Assembly (NCBI GenBank): GCA_018266795.1 | Contig: JAFDZV010000004.1 | Span: 17,364-67,320, forward strand | DNA from: Bacteroidota bacterium | Lineage (GTDB): Bacteria > Bacteroidota > Ignavibacteria > OLB7 | Length of the DNA: 49,957 nt | Direction of reading: 5' to 3' | Part shown: positions 24,968 to 33,465 of the stretch, piece after piece | How the letters are laid out: each line of letters opens with the position of its first letter | Numbering within the stretch: the stretch's first letter is position 1 | Made by a program: the position numbers and the translations under genes | The notes under the pieces: generated by a model | What the model was told of the DNA's origin: nothing | What the model saw: only the letters and a program-made list of their open reading frames with translations | Database searches by the model: none

Positions 24968-24998
24968 ATGAATCGTAGGACGACGTTTCATAACTTCT
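24968..24998 (+). promoter_or_regulatory. Probable promoter of the first duplicated lipoprotein gene
   Basis: ATG (24968-24970), 20 bp, TAACTTCT (24991-24998) approximates the -33/-7 pattern and is kept in the second copy of the duplication (26050-26080: ATG, 20 bp, TAATTTCT). Confidence 0.4.
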
Positions 24999-25043
24999 CC
25001 GCTCACAATCTCTCCGGCTTTCACAGTTCCTCATTGCAACGTC

Positions 25044-25859
25044 ATGAAGAAGAGTTTGAACATCTCCGGAAGTGCACTTGTTGCAGCCCTCGTCCTTGCG
25101 CTGGTCCCGGTGCTCGGCGGCTGCAAGAGCGATTCGAATCCCACCGGCCCCAACTACACCATCACGGACGACAATGTGGCGCAGCTGGTCGGCATGGCCT
25201 ATGCCCGCCAGGGTGGGTTCCTTATGAACCTCGGCGATGCGATCGACGTTGCGCACGGCGCGCCGCTTCCGCTGCAGAAGACCGTTGCGAATGAGTCCAC
25301 ACAGTACGACTCCACGGTTACGCGCAATCGCTCCGTGACCGTTGCGGGGAAAATCTACTCCTACAGCGGAGCGGTTGACTACGATGTCCGTTACACCACC
25401 AACAGCTGGAACAATCCGCGGGATACGTTCTGGGCCGAGAACACGGAACTCCGGCTTTTCGCGGTCATGAAGCATGGGACCATCGTAACCCCTACGTTCA
25501 CCGGCACGGACAGCGCAGGCGCGGGGCTTTTCTTCCTCGGTACGAACCAGTCCTCCTACACCCTGAGCGGCCGCTTCGGCCGTGTAGGGAGCTACACGTT
25601 CGGCGGCGACAGCAATCGGACCGTTGCGGCACGCATCGAGTTCGAGAACATGCCGGGTGTGACAATCGATCCGGTGGGCCGCATTATCTCCGACAACAAC
25701 ATCGGCATGGCGCTCGCGGTGAATCTGGATCAGAAGGACGGCAAGCACCTGAGCTATCAGGCCACGATGACCATTCGTGTCGGGCAGCCGCCGCGTCTGA
25801 ATCTGGCGGGGAAGACCTATACCATCAACGTGGACACCGGCGAGGCCACCTTGCAGTAG
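25044..25859 (+). CDS. Lipoprotein of unknown function, tandem copy 1
   Basis: The 271-residue product begins with a lipoprotein signal ending in the lipobox LGGC (Cys27), followed by KSDSNPTGPN. The mature part is a beta-rich, probably single-domain protein without recognisable motifs; segments such as YARQGGFLMNLGDAI and NNIGMALAVNLDQKDGK are nearly identical in the next gene. It is likely anchored in the outer membrane. The gene is the first copy of a tandem duplication that includes upstream and downstream control elements (period about 1082 bases). ATG 25044 starts the signal peptide directly. No function can be given; the family appears lineage-specific to me. Confidence 0.85.
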   Translation: MKKSLNISGSALVAALVLALVPVLGGCKSDSNPTGPNYTITDDNVAQLVGMAYARQGGFLMNLGDAIDVAHGAPLPLQKTVANESTQYDSTVTRNRSVTVAGKIYSYSGAVDYDVRYTTNSWNNPRDTFWAENTELRLFAVMKHGTIVTPTFTGTDSAGAGLFFLGTNQSSYTLSGRFGRVGSYTFGGDSNRTVAARIEFENMPGVTIDPVGRIISDNNIGMALAVNLDQKDGKHLSYQATMTIRVGQPPRLNLAGKTYTINVDTGEATLQ

Positions 25860-25900
25860 GTGCCCAACCGGCGGCTCATCAGGCTCGATTGAATATTCAG

Positions 25901-25930
25901 CGGCCCATCCCGGACTATCGGGATGGGCCG
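25901..25930 (+). terminator. Terminator of lipoprotein copy 1
   Basis: CGGCCCATCCCG (25901-25912) pairs exactly with 25919-25930 around a 6-base loop, 41 bases after the stop. The same hairpin, with a slightly changed loop, follows copy 2. Confidence 0.75.
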
Positions 25931-26049
25931 CATGGTCTCCCGCGTCGCGTGTTGTTCACGGGGCGTATTGCCGCGGCCGGGCCAGCATCGGTTACAGCAG
26001 CAATGTGGTATCTGCATTCGGCGGTGCGGCGAACACCCGCGCTTTTTGG

Positions 26050-26080
26050 ATGAATCGTTGAGGGAGGTTTCATAATTTCT
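26050..26080 (+). promoter_or_regulatory. Probable promoter of lipoprotein copy 2
   Basis: ATG (26050-26052), 20 bp, TAATTTCT (26073-26080). The element is in the same place relative to the start codon as in copy 1 and is part of the duplicated segment. Confidence 0.4.
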
Positions 26081-26125
26081 CCACTCGCAATGTCTCCGGC
26101 TTTCATCATTCCTCATTACAACGCC

Positions 26126-26941
26126 ATGAAGAAGAGTTTGAACATTTCCGGGGATGCACTGGTTGCAGTAACTCTCATCGCGCTTTTATCGGTGCTGGGT
26201 GGCTGCAAGAGCGATTCGAATCCCACCGGTCCCAACTACACCATCACCGATAGCGATGTAGCGCAGTTGGTCGGCATGGCGTATGCACGCCAGGGCGGCT
26301 TCCTCATGAACCTTGGCGATGCGATCGCCGTGGCGCATGGCGCACCGTTGCCACTGCAGAAGACCGTGGCGGGCGAGTCCGTGAAGTACTATTCAACGGT
26401 GACGCGCAACCGCTCGACCACGGTTGCCGGCAAGACATACTCCTACAACGGAGCAGCGAACTACGACGTCAGTTACACAAGGAATGGTTGGAACAACGGG
26501 ATCGATACATTCTGGGTGGGGAATACGGAGCTACGGTTCTTTGCGATCATGAAGCCCGGAACGGTGGTGACACCGGCGTTCACCGGCACCGACAGTGCCG
26601 GTGTGGGATTCTTCTTCCTTGGCACGGACCGGCCATCGTACACATTGAGCGGCCGATTCGGTCGCGTTGGCACGTATACATTTGGCGGCGACACCAACCG
26701 GAGGGTGAACGCGCGCATCGAGTTCGAGAACATGCCGGGTGTTGCCATCGACCCGGTGAACAAGATCATCTCCGACAATAACATCGGGATGGCGCTGGCG
26801 GTGAACCTGGACCAGAAGGACGGGAAGCGTCTCAGCTACCAGGCAACGATGACCATACGCGCCGGGCAGCCGCCGCATCTGAATCTTGCCGGAAAGATCT
26901 ACAACATCAATGTGGAGACGGGTGAAGCGGTGCTTCAGTAG
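26126..26941 (+). CDS. Lipoprotein of unknown function, tandem copy 2
   Basis: The 271-residue product is a close paralogue of the one before it, of exactly the same length and alignable from the first residue (MKKSLNISG) to the last (LQ). The lipobox is LGGC with Cys27. Most differences are conservative; DNA differs at many third positions, so the duplication is not brand new. The central block differs most (VKYYSTVTRNRST, TRNGWNNGIDTFW), which may mean altered ligand preference. ATG 26126 corresponds to the start of copy 1; an upstream in-frame ATG (26090) is discarded since it has no counterpart there. It has its own promoter and terminator. Confidence 0.85.
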   Translation: MKKSLNISGDALVAVTLIALLSVLGGCKSDSNPTGPNYTITDSDVAQLVGMAYARQGGFLMNLGDAIAVAHGAPLPLQKTVAGESVKYYSTVTRNRSTTVAGKTYSYNGAANYDVSYTRNGWNNGIDTFWVGNTELRFFAIMKPGTVVTPAFTGTDSAGVGFFFLGTDRPSYTLSGRFGRVGTYTFGGDTNRRVNARIEFENMPGVAIDPVNKIISDNNIGMALAVNLDQKDGKRLSYQATMTIRAGQPPHLNLAGKIYNINVETGEAVLQ

Positions 26942-26975
26942 CGCGTGCGGCCTGCCGGCCATGCGATTACCGTTG

Positions 26976-27005
26976 CGGCCCATCCCGAGTCTTCGGGATG
27001 GGCCG
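26976..27005 (+). terminator. Terminator of lipoprotein copy 2
   Basis: CGGCCCATCCCGA (26976-26988) pairs exactly with 26993-27005, loop GTCT, followed by TTTCATT. It also faces the convergent NHL gene stop at 27043. Confidence 0.85.
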
Positions 27006-27042
27006 TTTCATTCCGGCCGGGATGTGCGCGCGGCAATAGACG

Positions 27043-27852
27043 CTACCGCGGCCTCATCTCCTTCGGGATCGAGTAGACTGCAACGCGGCCTGCTTCCAAC
27101 GCGATGATGCGATCGCCCATGAACACGGCCGTCACCGGGGCGCCCTCCACGCTGTACGTGATCACGGGTGCAAACTCGGGCAGGCTGAGAAGGGCGATGT
27201 CGTGCTCATGCTCGTAGCTTACAGTCATCGTGTCCTGCGATGCCGCGATCGCGAGCGGACCGGTTGCCGATAGCGGGAACTGGGCAACGAAATTGCCGAA
27301 GGGGTCGAACTTCACTACGCGGCCACGGTCCAGCACGTAGGCGTTGTCGGACTCATCCACCTCGATGCGCTGCGGGTCCACAAGCGTCCCCAATCCTGCC
27401 TTGATGTCGCCGAACGAGCGCTCCACCTGCCCGAGCACATTCACCTTTGCCACACGCCGGTTCTCTCCGTCGATCACCAGCAGGTCCCCCTGCCGTGTTA
27501 CCACGACATCACGCGGATAGCCGATGCGTTTCCGCTCATCGGGATCCTCGCGGGTGTAGATGGTGGAGACGTAGTCCAGCGTGCGGTTGAATCGCTGAAT
27601 GCGATGGTTGTTGAGATCGGCCACATAGACATCATTGCCGCGGCTTGCGCAGATGGCAACCGGCTCGTCGAACTGCAGATTGCCGTTACCGAAGCCGCTT
27701 ACAGCGTGGATGGAGTCCCCCGTCGGCGAAAACTCCACCACCATATTGGCCGCGCGATCGACAACGTAGATGTTCCCCTGAACGTCGCGATCCATGTCCG
27801 CGGCGCCAAGGAAATGTCCGAAGGTCATCAGGAATACCAGGAATGCCTGCAT
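27043..27852 (-). CDS. NHL-repeat six-bladed beta-propeller protein
   Basis: The product of about 269 residues starts with a hydrophobic stretch and continues as a propeller of NHL type: repeats such as MDRDVQGNIYVVDRAANMVVEF, NDVYVADLNNHRIQRFN and GDLLVIDGENRRVAKVN, each with the D-x-x-N/G and V-D-N-R pattern. Such propellers are scaffolds that bind proteins, peptides or sugars and are mostly non-catalytic. Export is likely but the N-terminus is unsure: ATG 27852 gives a hydrophobic start without basic residues, while the frame stays open to an ATG at 27984 that would overlap the upstream SDR gene by 41 bases. It lies directly downstream of that SDR gene on the same strand, so cotranscription is likely. 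Confidence 0.8.
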   Translation of the reverse strand: MQAFLVFLMTFGHFLGAADMDRDVQGNIYVVDRAANMVVEFSPTGDSIHAVSGFGNGNLQFDEPVAICASRGNDVYVADLNNHRIQRFNRTLDYVSTIYTREDPDERKRIGYPRDVVVTRQGDLLVIDGENRRVAKVNVLGQVERSFGDIKAGLGTLVDPQRIEVDESDNAYVLDRGRVVKFDPFGNFVAQFPLSATGPLAIAASQDTMTVSYEHEHDIALLSLPEFAPVITYSVEGAPVTAVFMGDRIIALEAGRVAVYSIPKEMRPR

Positions 27853-27943
27853 TGTCACCCTGTGCGGAAAGCGTGTGCGGAGGCCGGAGCCGGCTGCGAG
27901 GCCGGAGTTTGTGGTTGCGCCGAACTCCTTGGCATTGCGGCGC

Positions 27944-28666
27944 TCACGGGCGTCCGGGGTTGGTGGGGCGAATATCCAGTTCACGAAGCAGTGCCTGCTC
28001 CGGGAGCGTGATTGCCAGCATCACTGCCGCCGCAACATCCGCAGGCTGCAGAATGCGGTCGCGGTTCGGGGAGGTGGTGTGCGCCTCGTCGAAGAACCGG
28101 GTATCAACGGAGCCCGGGCAGACGGAGACCATGCGGACATTGTGCCCGCGAGCCTCGTGGAATGTGCATTCCATCAAACCCATCACGCCGAACTTGCTTG
28201 CGCAGTAGGCGGAGCCCCCCGCAAACCCATGCTTGCCGGCGATGGAGCTGATGGTAATCACGGTGCCGCGCTCGCGTTCGTACATCAGCGGCAGCACATG
28301 CTTCATGCAGAGGAAGGGGCCGCGCAGATTGGCGCGGATCACACCGTCGAACTCTTCGGTCTCCATCTCCACGATCGGTTTGAACGTTCCGAAGCCGGCG
28401 TTGTTCACCAGAATGCCGACGGTGCCGTAGCGTTCAACAGCGGCACGCACCATGCGTTGAACCGCAGCCTCGTCTCCCACGTCGGCAACAACAACCAGGT
28501 GCCGCTCCGGATTCGTCAGCGTGGCCGCCACAGAGCGCAGTCGTGCCTCGTTGCGGGCGGCCAGCACCACGCCGGCTCCCTCACGGGCAAGGGAGGCGGC
28601 TATCGCCGCGCCGATTCCCGAGCTTGCGCCCGTCACAATTGCGCTTGTTCCTTCAAGGCTTCCCAT
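27944..28666 (-). CDS. Short-chain dehydrogenase/reductase (classical SDR)
   Basis: The 240-residue product is a classical SDR using NAD(P). Motifs: cofactor-binding TGASSGIG (12-19), ADV (61-63), NNAG (88-91), catalytic Ser at 140-141 (ISSIAGKHG) and Tyr154/Lys158 in YCASK, then CPGSVDTRF. The glycine-rich loop followed by AARN (37-40) suggests NADP preference. It resembles 3-oxoacyl-ACP reductase-like members, but the substrate cannot be told. The ATG at 28666 places the first strand at the expected position; a TTG 21 bases upstream is less likely. The lamin-tail protein gene is divergent to it. Confidence 0.9.
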   Translation of the reverse strand: MGSLEGTSAIVTGASSGIGAAIAASLAREGAGVVLAARNEARLRSVAATLTNPERHLVVVADVGDEAAVQRMVRAAVERYGTVGILVNNAGFGTFKPIVEMETEEFDGVIRANLRGPFLCMKHVLPLMYERERGTVITISSIAGKHGFAGGSAYCASKFGVMGLMECTFHEARGHNVRMVSVCPGSVDTRFFDEAHTTSPNRDRILQPADVAAAVMLAITLPEQALLRELDIRPTNPGRP

Positions 28667-29005
28667 GGCGACCGACCTGTTGTTCAATTACTGTTCATCG
28701 ATACGCTGCCCGGCGGGCTCGAACGAATCGACGCATCCACCTTCCGAACATTTTCGCTCGCGCGCTTCCACACATCGTTTGGATGTTCCATGGCGCGGAC
28801 GGGCCGTGAAGATAGTGTGGCACGCAGTTACATGACAATCATGAAGCGAGAAACGGGGCACAGGAAACCGATCGCGTGCAGATTCTACCGCGAACTCCTC
28901 CCCGGCGATGATTCGACTTGCGAGGAAGGGGCATTCGTTGTTCTTTGCAGGCCAACGCTCCCACACGCAATCACACTCCCTCCGCACTGGCTCGAGGTGC
29001 TCATT
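28667..29005. other. Intergenic region between divergent SDR and lamin-tail genes
   Basis: No gene is supported in these 339 bases; an open plus-strand frame crosses it but gives no signal peptide or domain. It must hold two divergent promoters; I could not place either convincingly. Confidence 0.45.
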
Positions 29006-30712
29006 ATGCGGACTACGATCGGTTCCCTCGCGGCGGCGCTGTTGCTGCATGCGTTGCCGGCGGCAATGTGCACGGCGCAGGTGGTGATCAATGAAATCAT
29101 GTATGCACCGGAGAGTCCGGAGCCGGAATGGGTGGAGCTCTTCAATGGCGGACCATCGCCGACGGACCTTGAAGGGTGGAGCATTCGCGATGCCTCGGGC
29201 GCGCGCGCGGTTCTTTCCGCGGAGCGCATTGCAGCGGGCGGATACGTGGTGATCACTCGCGATTCGGCAGCGCTGCGTGCCGCACGGTCGGTGCGGGGAA
29301 CGGTGATCGAGGCCTCCCTTCCTTCGCTCAACAACGGCGGCGACATGCTTGTGCTTGCGGACTCCGCCGGCGTTACGATGGACTCCCTGTTCTACAGCGA
29401 CACCTGGGGCGGTGACGGCGGCCGCTCGCTGGAGCGCCGGCTGTACACGTTCCCCGGAGCCATCGATTCGTCGTGGCGCACCTCCGAAAGCAATACCGGT
29501 GCCACGCCGGGGCGCAGGAACAGCATTACGGCTTCGGGGTTCGACATATCGATCGCGGCCGCCCGCTTCGACGCCCCCGGTTCCATCGCCTATGTGCTTG
29601 TGCGGAATGCCGGCACCCTGCCAACTGCACGCGCCCGCGCAGCGCTGTACTTCGATGCGGACAATGATGAGCGCCCGGACGCATCGGAACTGCTGGACTC
29701 CGTTGCGATTCCCTCGTTGTTGCCGGGCGACTCACTCCTCTTCACGCTCGTATGGCGCCGTGCGCTGACGGAGACGGAGGAGCCGGGGCTGGTGGAGGTT
29801 GTGATGGCGGGAGACGAACGTACCGGCGACAACCTCGCCGTGATCTATGCTTCGGCTCCGGTGAGAAGCGGGAGCGTCATCATCAACGAGATCATGTTCG
29901 ATCCTCTCCCTCTGGCACATGGAGCAGGGGCGGAGTATGTGGAACTGCGAAACATCGGCGGAACTCCCGTGGATGTATCGGGGTGGCGTCTGTACGATGC
30001 CACGCTCCGGGCCCGTGCCGCCGTCCGCCCGAGAACGGCGCCCATCGCTCCCGGAGGCTATCTCGCGATTGCCAGCGATACCACCATCTACCTTCGCTTC
30101 CCATGGCTGCGCGATTCGGCGAACGTAGCGATCGCGGGTGTGGCAGGCTTTTCGCTCAATGCGGATGAGGATGATCTTGTGTTGCGCAATCGCGGCGGCC
30201 AGTTGGTTGATGAAGTTCACTACCATGGCGACTGGCACAGGAGCGAACTGGGGGATGTGAAGGGGATTGCGTTGGAACGCATCTCTGCCGCGGCGCCGTC
30301 GGGCGATCGTCGCAACTGGTCCAGCTCTGCCGCGGCTGCAGGCGGCACGCCCGGTGCCCGGAACACGCTGGACATTCCGGTGATGGTGGCCCGGGCCGTA
30401 CTGAGCGCGGTGCCGCAGACCTTCTCACCGGACGGCGATGGCAACGATGACTTCACCCGTGTGATCTATCACCTTCCCGTTCCAGGTGCCCGCATCATTC
30501 TGCGGGCGCTCGATCGGTGGGGACGGCCCGTGCGGATGATCGCCAGCAACGAGCCCGCGGCCGCGGAGGGGGAGATTGTGTGGGATGGCCGTGCCGACGG
30601 CGGGATGCCGTTGGAACCCGGAATCTATCTGCTGTTGCTGGAGGCATACGACGAGGCGGGTGCGGGACTCCTTTCAGCGTGTGCCACGGTGATCATTGCG
30701 CGGCGGCTGTGA
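29006..30712 (+). CDS. Exported protein with two lamin-tail domains and FlgD-like C-terminus
   Basis: The 568-residue product has a signal peptide (about 1-24) and two lamin-tail (LTD) domains, starting at about 26 (VVINEIMYAPES, then EWVELFNGG, LEGWSIRD) and about 290 (VIINEIMFDPLP, EYVELRNIGG, VSGWRLYD). Between them lies a beta-sandwich-like segment. The C-terminus (about 470-568) has TFSPDGDGNDDFTRV followed by an FlgD-like Ig fold (WDGRADGGMPLEPGIYLLLLEA), similar to gliding-motility/type IX sorting domains. Bacterial LTD proteins are surface proteins, sometimes with nucleases, here without a catalytic domain. The ATG 29006 is chosen for the signal peptide; a much longer frame upstream overlaps the opposite-strand genes and is not credible. 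Confidence 0.88.
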   Translation: MRTTIGSLAAALLLHALPAAMCTAQVVINEIMYAPESPEPEWVELFNGGPSPTDLEGWSIRDASGARAVLSAERIAAGGYVVITRDSAALRAARSVRGTVIEASLPSLNNGGDMLVLADSAGVTMDSLFYSDTWGGDGGRSLERRLYTFPGAIDSSWRTSESNTGATPGRRNSITASGFDISIAAARFDAPGSIAYVLVRNAGTLPTARARAALYFDADNDERPDASELLDSVAIPSLLPGDSLLFTLVWRRALTETEEPGLVEVVMAGDERTGDNLAVIYASAPVRSGSVIINEIMFDPLPLAHGAGAEYVELRNIGGTPVDVSGWRLYDATLRARAAVRPRTAPIAPGGYLAIASDTTIYLRFPWLRDSANVAIAGVAGFSLNADEDDLVLRNRGGQLVDEVHYHGDWHRSELGDVKGIALERISAAAPSGDRRNWSSSAAAAGGTPGARNTLDIPVMVARAVLSAVPQTFSPDGDGNDDFTRVIYHLPVPGARIILRALDRWGRPVRMIASNEPAAAEGEIVWDGRADGGMPLEPGIYLLLLEAYDEAGAGLLSACATVIIARRL

Positions 30713-30748
30713 CGAAACGTGCGATTTCACCGGTGCAGTAAACGGGGC

Positions 30749-30780
30749 TTGGCGGAGACGATCCGTTCTCCGTACATTAG
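30749..30780 (+). promoter_or_regulatory. Probable secG promoter
   Basis: TTG (30749-30751), 21 bp, TACATTAG (30773-30780), about 45 bases before the secG start. It resembles the -33/-7 pattern of the window. Confidence 0.4.
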
Positions 30781-30824
30781 TGACCCTTTCGTTGACGGTC
30801 ATTGTATACTCAGACAGGTGCAGC

Positions 30825-31262
30825 ATGTTCTGGATCGTTGTTCCTCTGGCAATTCTTCTTTCGATCGCACTCGTTGTCATGGTGCTCATGCAGCCCAGCA
30901 AGGGGGGCGGTGCGGGCGGCGCATTCGGCTCGCTCGGTTCGTCGCTCGGCTCCACCTTCGGTGCGCGCCGCACGCTTGACTTCCTTGCCAAGGGCACAAC
31001 CTGGGCTGCCGGCATTCTCGGGGTGCTCTGCTTCCTGGCGAATCTCGCCATCGGGCCGAGCCATCAGAGCGCCGGCGAGCCGCAGAATTCCGTGACGAAG
31101 GGGAAGGTGAACGCGTCCGGAGCCAAGGATCAGCCTGTGCAGCCTGCCCCGGGCCAGGCGCAGCCGGGTGCACCTCAGGGCGGCGGCCAGCCGGCCAACG
31201 TTCAGTCCACGCCCGCTCACGTGGAAGCGAAGCCCGTTACGCCGAAGCAGGGCGGCAAGTAA
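30825..31262 (+). CDS. secG: Preprotein translocase subunit SecG
   Basis: The 145-residue product has the SecG layout: a first membrane helix (about 2-22), the cytoplasmic QPSKGGGAGGAFG stretch with its GSLGSSLGSTFGARR continuation, and a second helix (about 56-76; TTWAAGILGVLCFLANLAI). SecG is the small subunit of the SecYEG channel and helps SecA-driven export. After about residue 80 the protein carries a Gln/Pro/Gly/Ala-rich tail of some 65 residues, longer than in enterobacterial SecG. ATG 30825 begins the first helix directly. A strong hairpin follows the gene at 31327-31364. Confidence 0.92.
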   Translation: MFWIVVPLAILLSIALVVMVLMQPSKGGGAGGAFGSLGSSLGSTFGARRTLDFLAKGTTWAAGILGVLCFLANLAIGPSHQSAGEPQNSVTKGKVNASGAKDQPVQPAPGQAQPGAPQGGGQPANVQSTPAHVEAKPVTPKQGGK

Positions 31263-31326
31263 GCCGCGATCGGTTAGGCCGCGTTCCGCCGTGCCTTTGT
31301 GCAGCAGGCGGCCGGCCAGAACAATT

Positions 31327-31364
31327 CGAAGCCGCTTCGTGTGAATCATCGCGAAGCGGCTTCG
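31327..31364. terminator. Bidirectional terminator between secG and the HIT gene
   Basis: CGAAGCCGCTTCG (31327-31339) pairs with 31352-31364 as a perfect 13-bp stem with a 12-base loop. It lies between two convergent genes and can serve both. Confidence 0.8.
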
Positions 31365-31412
31365 CCGTTTACGAGCGTCGGGTCGGCCGGGCATTGCGCC
31401 GAGGTTCCGGCT

Positions 31413-31757
31413 CTACCCCGGCGGCCACGACATCTTCCGTCCGCCAAGCAGATGCAGGTGCAGATGGTTCACCGCCTGCCCGCCGTTGGCGTTGCAGTTG
31501 AACACCAGGCGATAGCCCTCCTCCGCGATCCCCTCGCGAGCTGCGATCAGCGATGCCACATGAACCAGGTGTCCCACCAGCGTCTCGTGCTCCGGCGAAA
31601 CATCGTTCGTTGTGGCGATCTCCGCTTTCGGGATCACCAGAATGTGGACGGGTGCCCTGGGCGCGATATCGCGAAATGCCAGCACGCTCTCATCCTCGTA
31701 CACGATGTCCGCCGGGATTTCGCGGCGTATGATCTTTGAGAATATCGTCTCAGCCAT
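31413..31757 (-). CDS. HIT-family (Hint type) nucleotide hydrolase
   Basis: The 114-residue product is a complete HIT-family protein of the Hint branch: FSKIIRREIPADIVYEDE at the start, the strand HILVIPK, and the histidine triad HLHLHLLGG (His98, His100, His102), in which the middle His is the expected nucleophile. Hint proteins hydrolyse nucleoside phosphoramidates such as AMP-lysine and acyl-adenylates in the cytoplasm; a role in clearing by-products of aminoacyl-tRNA synthetases is proposed. Length matches the family. It is downstream of the carotenoid desaturase gene on the same strand with 142 bases between. Confidence 0.95.
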   Translation of the reverse strand: MAETIFSKIIRREIPADIVYEDESVLAFRDIAPRAPVHILVIPKAEIATTNDVSPEHETLVGHLVHVASLIAAREGIAEEGYRLVFNCNANGGQAVNHLHLHLLGGRKMSWPPG

Positions 31758-31899
31758 TGTCCGTGCGGCCTTGCGGCCGGTATAGTGATGTGCGGTCTTC
31801 CGTCGGCGGCAATATAGCAGCGAAGCGTTCCCGATGTGTTGCCTGCGTTGCGCGCGTCAGCGGCGGTTGGGCGCATCATCCGGTGCAGCGTGTGCGGGG

Positions 31900-33369
31900 C
31901 TATGCGCTGCCGATCAGGTCAGCCGCGATCTTTGCCGACGACAGCACGCCCGGAAGCCCTGCGCCCGGATGCGTTCCGGCTCCCACGAAGTAGAGATTCG
32001 GCACGTCCTCCGACCGGTTGTGCGGCCGGAACCATGCGGATTGCGTGAGGAGCGGTGCGATGGAGAACGCGCTTCCCAGGTGGCTGTTCAGAGTGTCGCG
32101 AAAGTGGAGCGGATCGATGGAGCGTTCCGTCACGATCTGGTTCGACAGGTCCGGCATGTAGCGCGTCTCCAGATAGCGGACGATCCGATCGCGATATGGG
32201 CGCGCGAGCGCGTGCCAGTCGTCGCCGGAGCCGAGATGTGGTACTGGGGAGAGCACGTAGAAGGCATCCATGCCGGCGGGGGCCAGGCTTGGATCGGTTG
32301 CCGTTGGGCGATGTAGGTAGAGCGAGAAATCGTCCGAGAGATGCTTCCGCCGAAAGATGTCGTGCAGCAGCCCTTCGTAGCGCTCTCCCAGCATGATGCT
32401 GTGATGCGGAATGTGGTTGTAGCGGCAGCGTGTGCCGAAGTAGAGCACGAAGAGCGACATGGAGTAGTGAAGCCGGTTCAACTTCGCGTCGCGCCACGAG
32501 CGGCGATAACGTTCCGGCAGCAGATGCATGTAGGCGAAGGAGACGTCGCCGTTGCAGACCACTGCGTCTGCCTCCAGGGTCTCGTCTCCCGCAAGGCGCA
32601 CCCCGCATGCAAGCCCGGAGGCCTCGTCCATCACGATCTCGCGGACTTCTGCGTTCAGCACCATCCGCCCGCCGATCTCCGAGAACAGCCGCTCCATCGC
32701 GCTTACGATGGAGCCGGTGCCTCCCATCGCGAACCATACTCCCCACTTCTTTTCCAGGAAGAGGATCAGCGTATAGATCGATGTGGTTTGAAAGGGGTTG
32801 CCACCCACGAGAAGCGGATGGAAGCTGAACACTCGGCGCAGCTTTTCGTTGCGGACATGGCTCGCCACGTATCGGTACACCGACTTGTCCGCCCGCAGCC
32901 GGGCCAGATCGGGGAGCACCTTCAGCATGGAGCCGATGCCGAGAAATGGTGTATCGATCAACCCGAATCCGGTGTTGAAGATCTTCTCCGTCTTCTCCAG
33001 GAAGCGGAGATATCCCTCCACGTCATCCGGATTGAACCGGCGAACCTCGCCGATCATCGCTTCGCGGTCCGCACTGTAGTTGAAGGTTGAGCCATCCTCG
33101 AAATAGATGCGGTAGAATGGCTCAACCGGCACCATCCGCACATACCTGCCGGGATCCCGGCCGGACCGTTCGAAGAGTTCGTTGATGAGCCATGGGGCGG
33201 TGATCACGGTTGGTCCGCCATCGAACGTGAAACCATCCTGCTCGTAGACATAGGCCCGCCCTCCCGGCCGGTCACGTTTCTCCAGCAGCGTGACATCGTG
33301 CCCCTGCTGGCGCAGGCGGATGGCCGCGGCCAATCCTCCAAACCCGGAACCGATAACGATGATTCGCAT
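31900..33369 (-). CDS. crtI: Carotenoid desaturase of the phytoene desaturase (CrtI) family
   Basis: The 489-residue product is an FAD-dependent CrtI-type enzyme: the FAD dinucleotide motif IGSGFGGLAAAIRLRQQG at the N-terminus, LLEKRDRPGGRAYVYEQDGFTFDGGPTVI, and the C-terminal family signature NLYFVGAGTHPGAGLPGVLSSAK that closes the FAD site. CrtI enzymes introduce conjugated double bases into phytoene at the membrane; related members (CrtD, CrtN, ketolase-like) act on later carotenoids, and the exact step cannot be fixed without other crt genes nearby. None is seen in the window. maf lies 96 bases upstream on the same strand. Confidence in the family is high, in the exact reaction moderate. 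Confidence 0.88.
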   Translation of the reverse strand: MRIIVIGSGFGGLAAAIRLRQQGHDVTLLEKRDRPGGRAYVYEQDGFTFDGGPTVITAPWLINELFERSGRDPGRYVRMVPVEPFYRIYFEDGSTFNYSADREAMIGEVRRFNPDDVEGYLRFLEKTEKIFNTGFGLIDTPFLGIGSMLKVLPDLARLRADKSVYRYVASHVRNEKLRRVFSFHPLLVGGNPFQTTSIYTLILFLEKKWGVWFAMGGTGSIVSAMERLFSEIGGRMVLNAEVREIVMDEASGLACGVRLAGDETLEADAVVCNGDVSFAYMHLLPERYRRSWRDAKLNRLHYSMSLFVLYFGTRCRYNHIPHHSIMLGERYEGLLHDIFRRKHLSDDFSLYLHRPTATDPSLAPAGMDAFYVLSPVPHLGSGDDWHALARPYRDRIVRYLETRYMPDLSNQIVTERSIDPLHFRDTLNSHLGSAFSIAPLLTQSAWFRPHNRSEDVPNLYFVGAGTHPGAGLPGVLSSAKIAADLIGSA

Positions 33370-33465
33370 GAAGCGGATGTATTCGTGGGCGGGCGATCGT
33401 TCGTGGGCCGGTCGCTTGCGCGTGACGGTTCTCCCGCAACTCGGGGAGCATGCGGGGCGGTCGTC

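Larger units (their letters stand above)
24961..27005 (+). repeat. Tandem duplication of a lipoprotein gene with flanking control elements
   Basis: Two units, about 24961-25930 and 26043-27005, match through promoter region, whole coding sequence and terminator hairpin, offset by about 1082 bases. Identity is high but clearly incomplete at the DNA level. Confidence 0.85.

Noticed and set aside
25126-25145. A string like a tRNA T-arm (GATTCGAATCCCACCGG), also present about 1082 bases downstream
   Set aside because: It encodes the SDSNPTG stretch of the duplicated lipoproteins and no cloverleaf can be drawn around it.
27794-29005. Upstream extension of the lamin-tail protein frame
   Set aside because: It runs opposite to the SDR and NHL genes and has no domain; the signal peptide begins at 29006.
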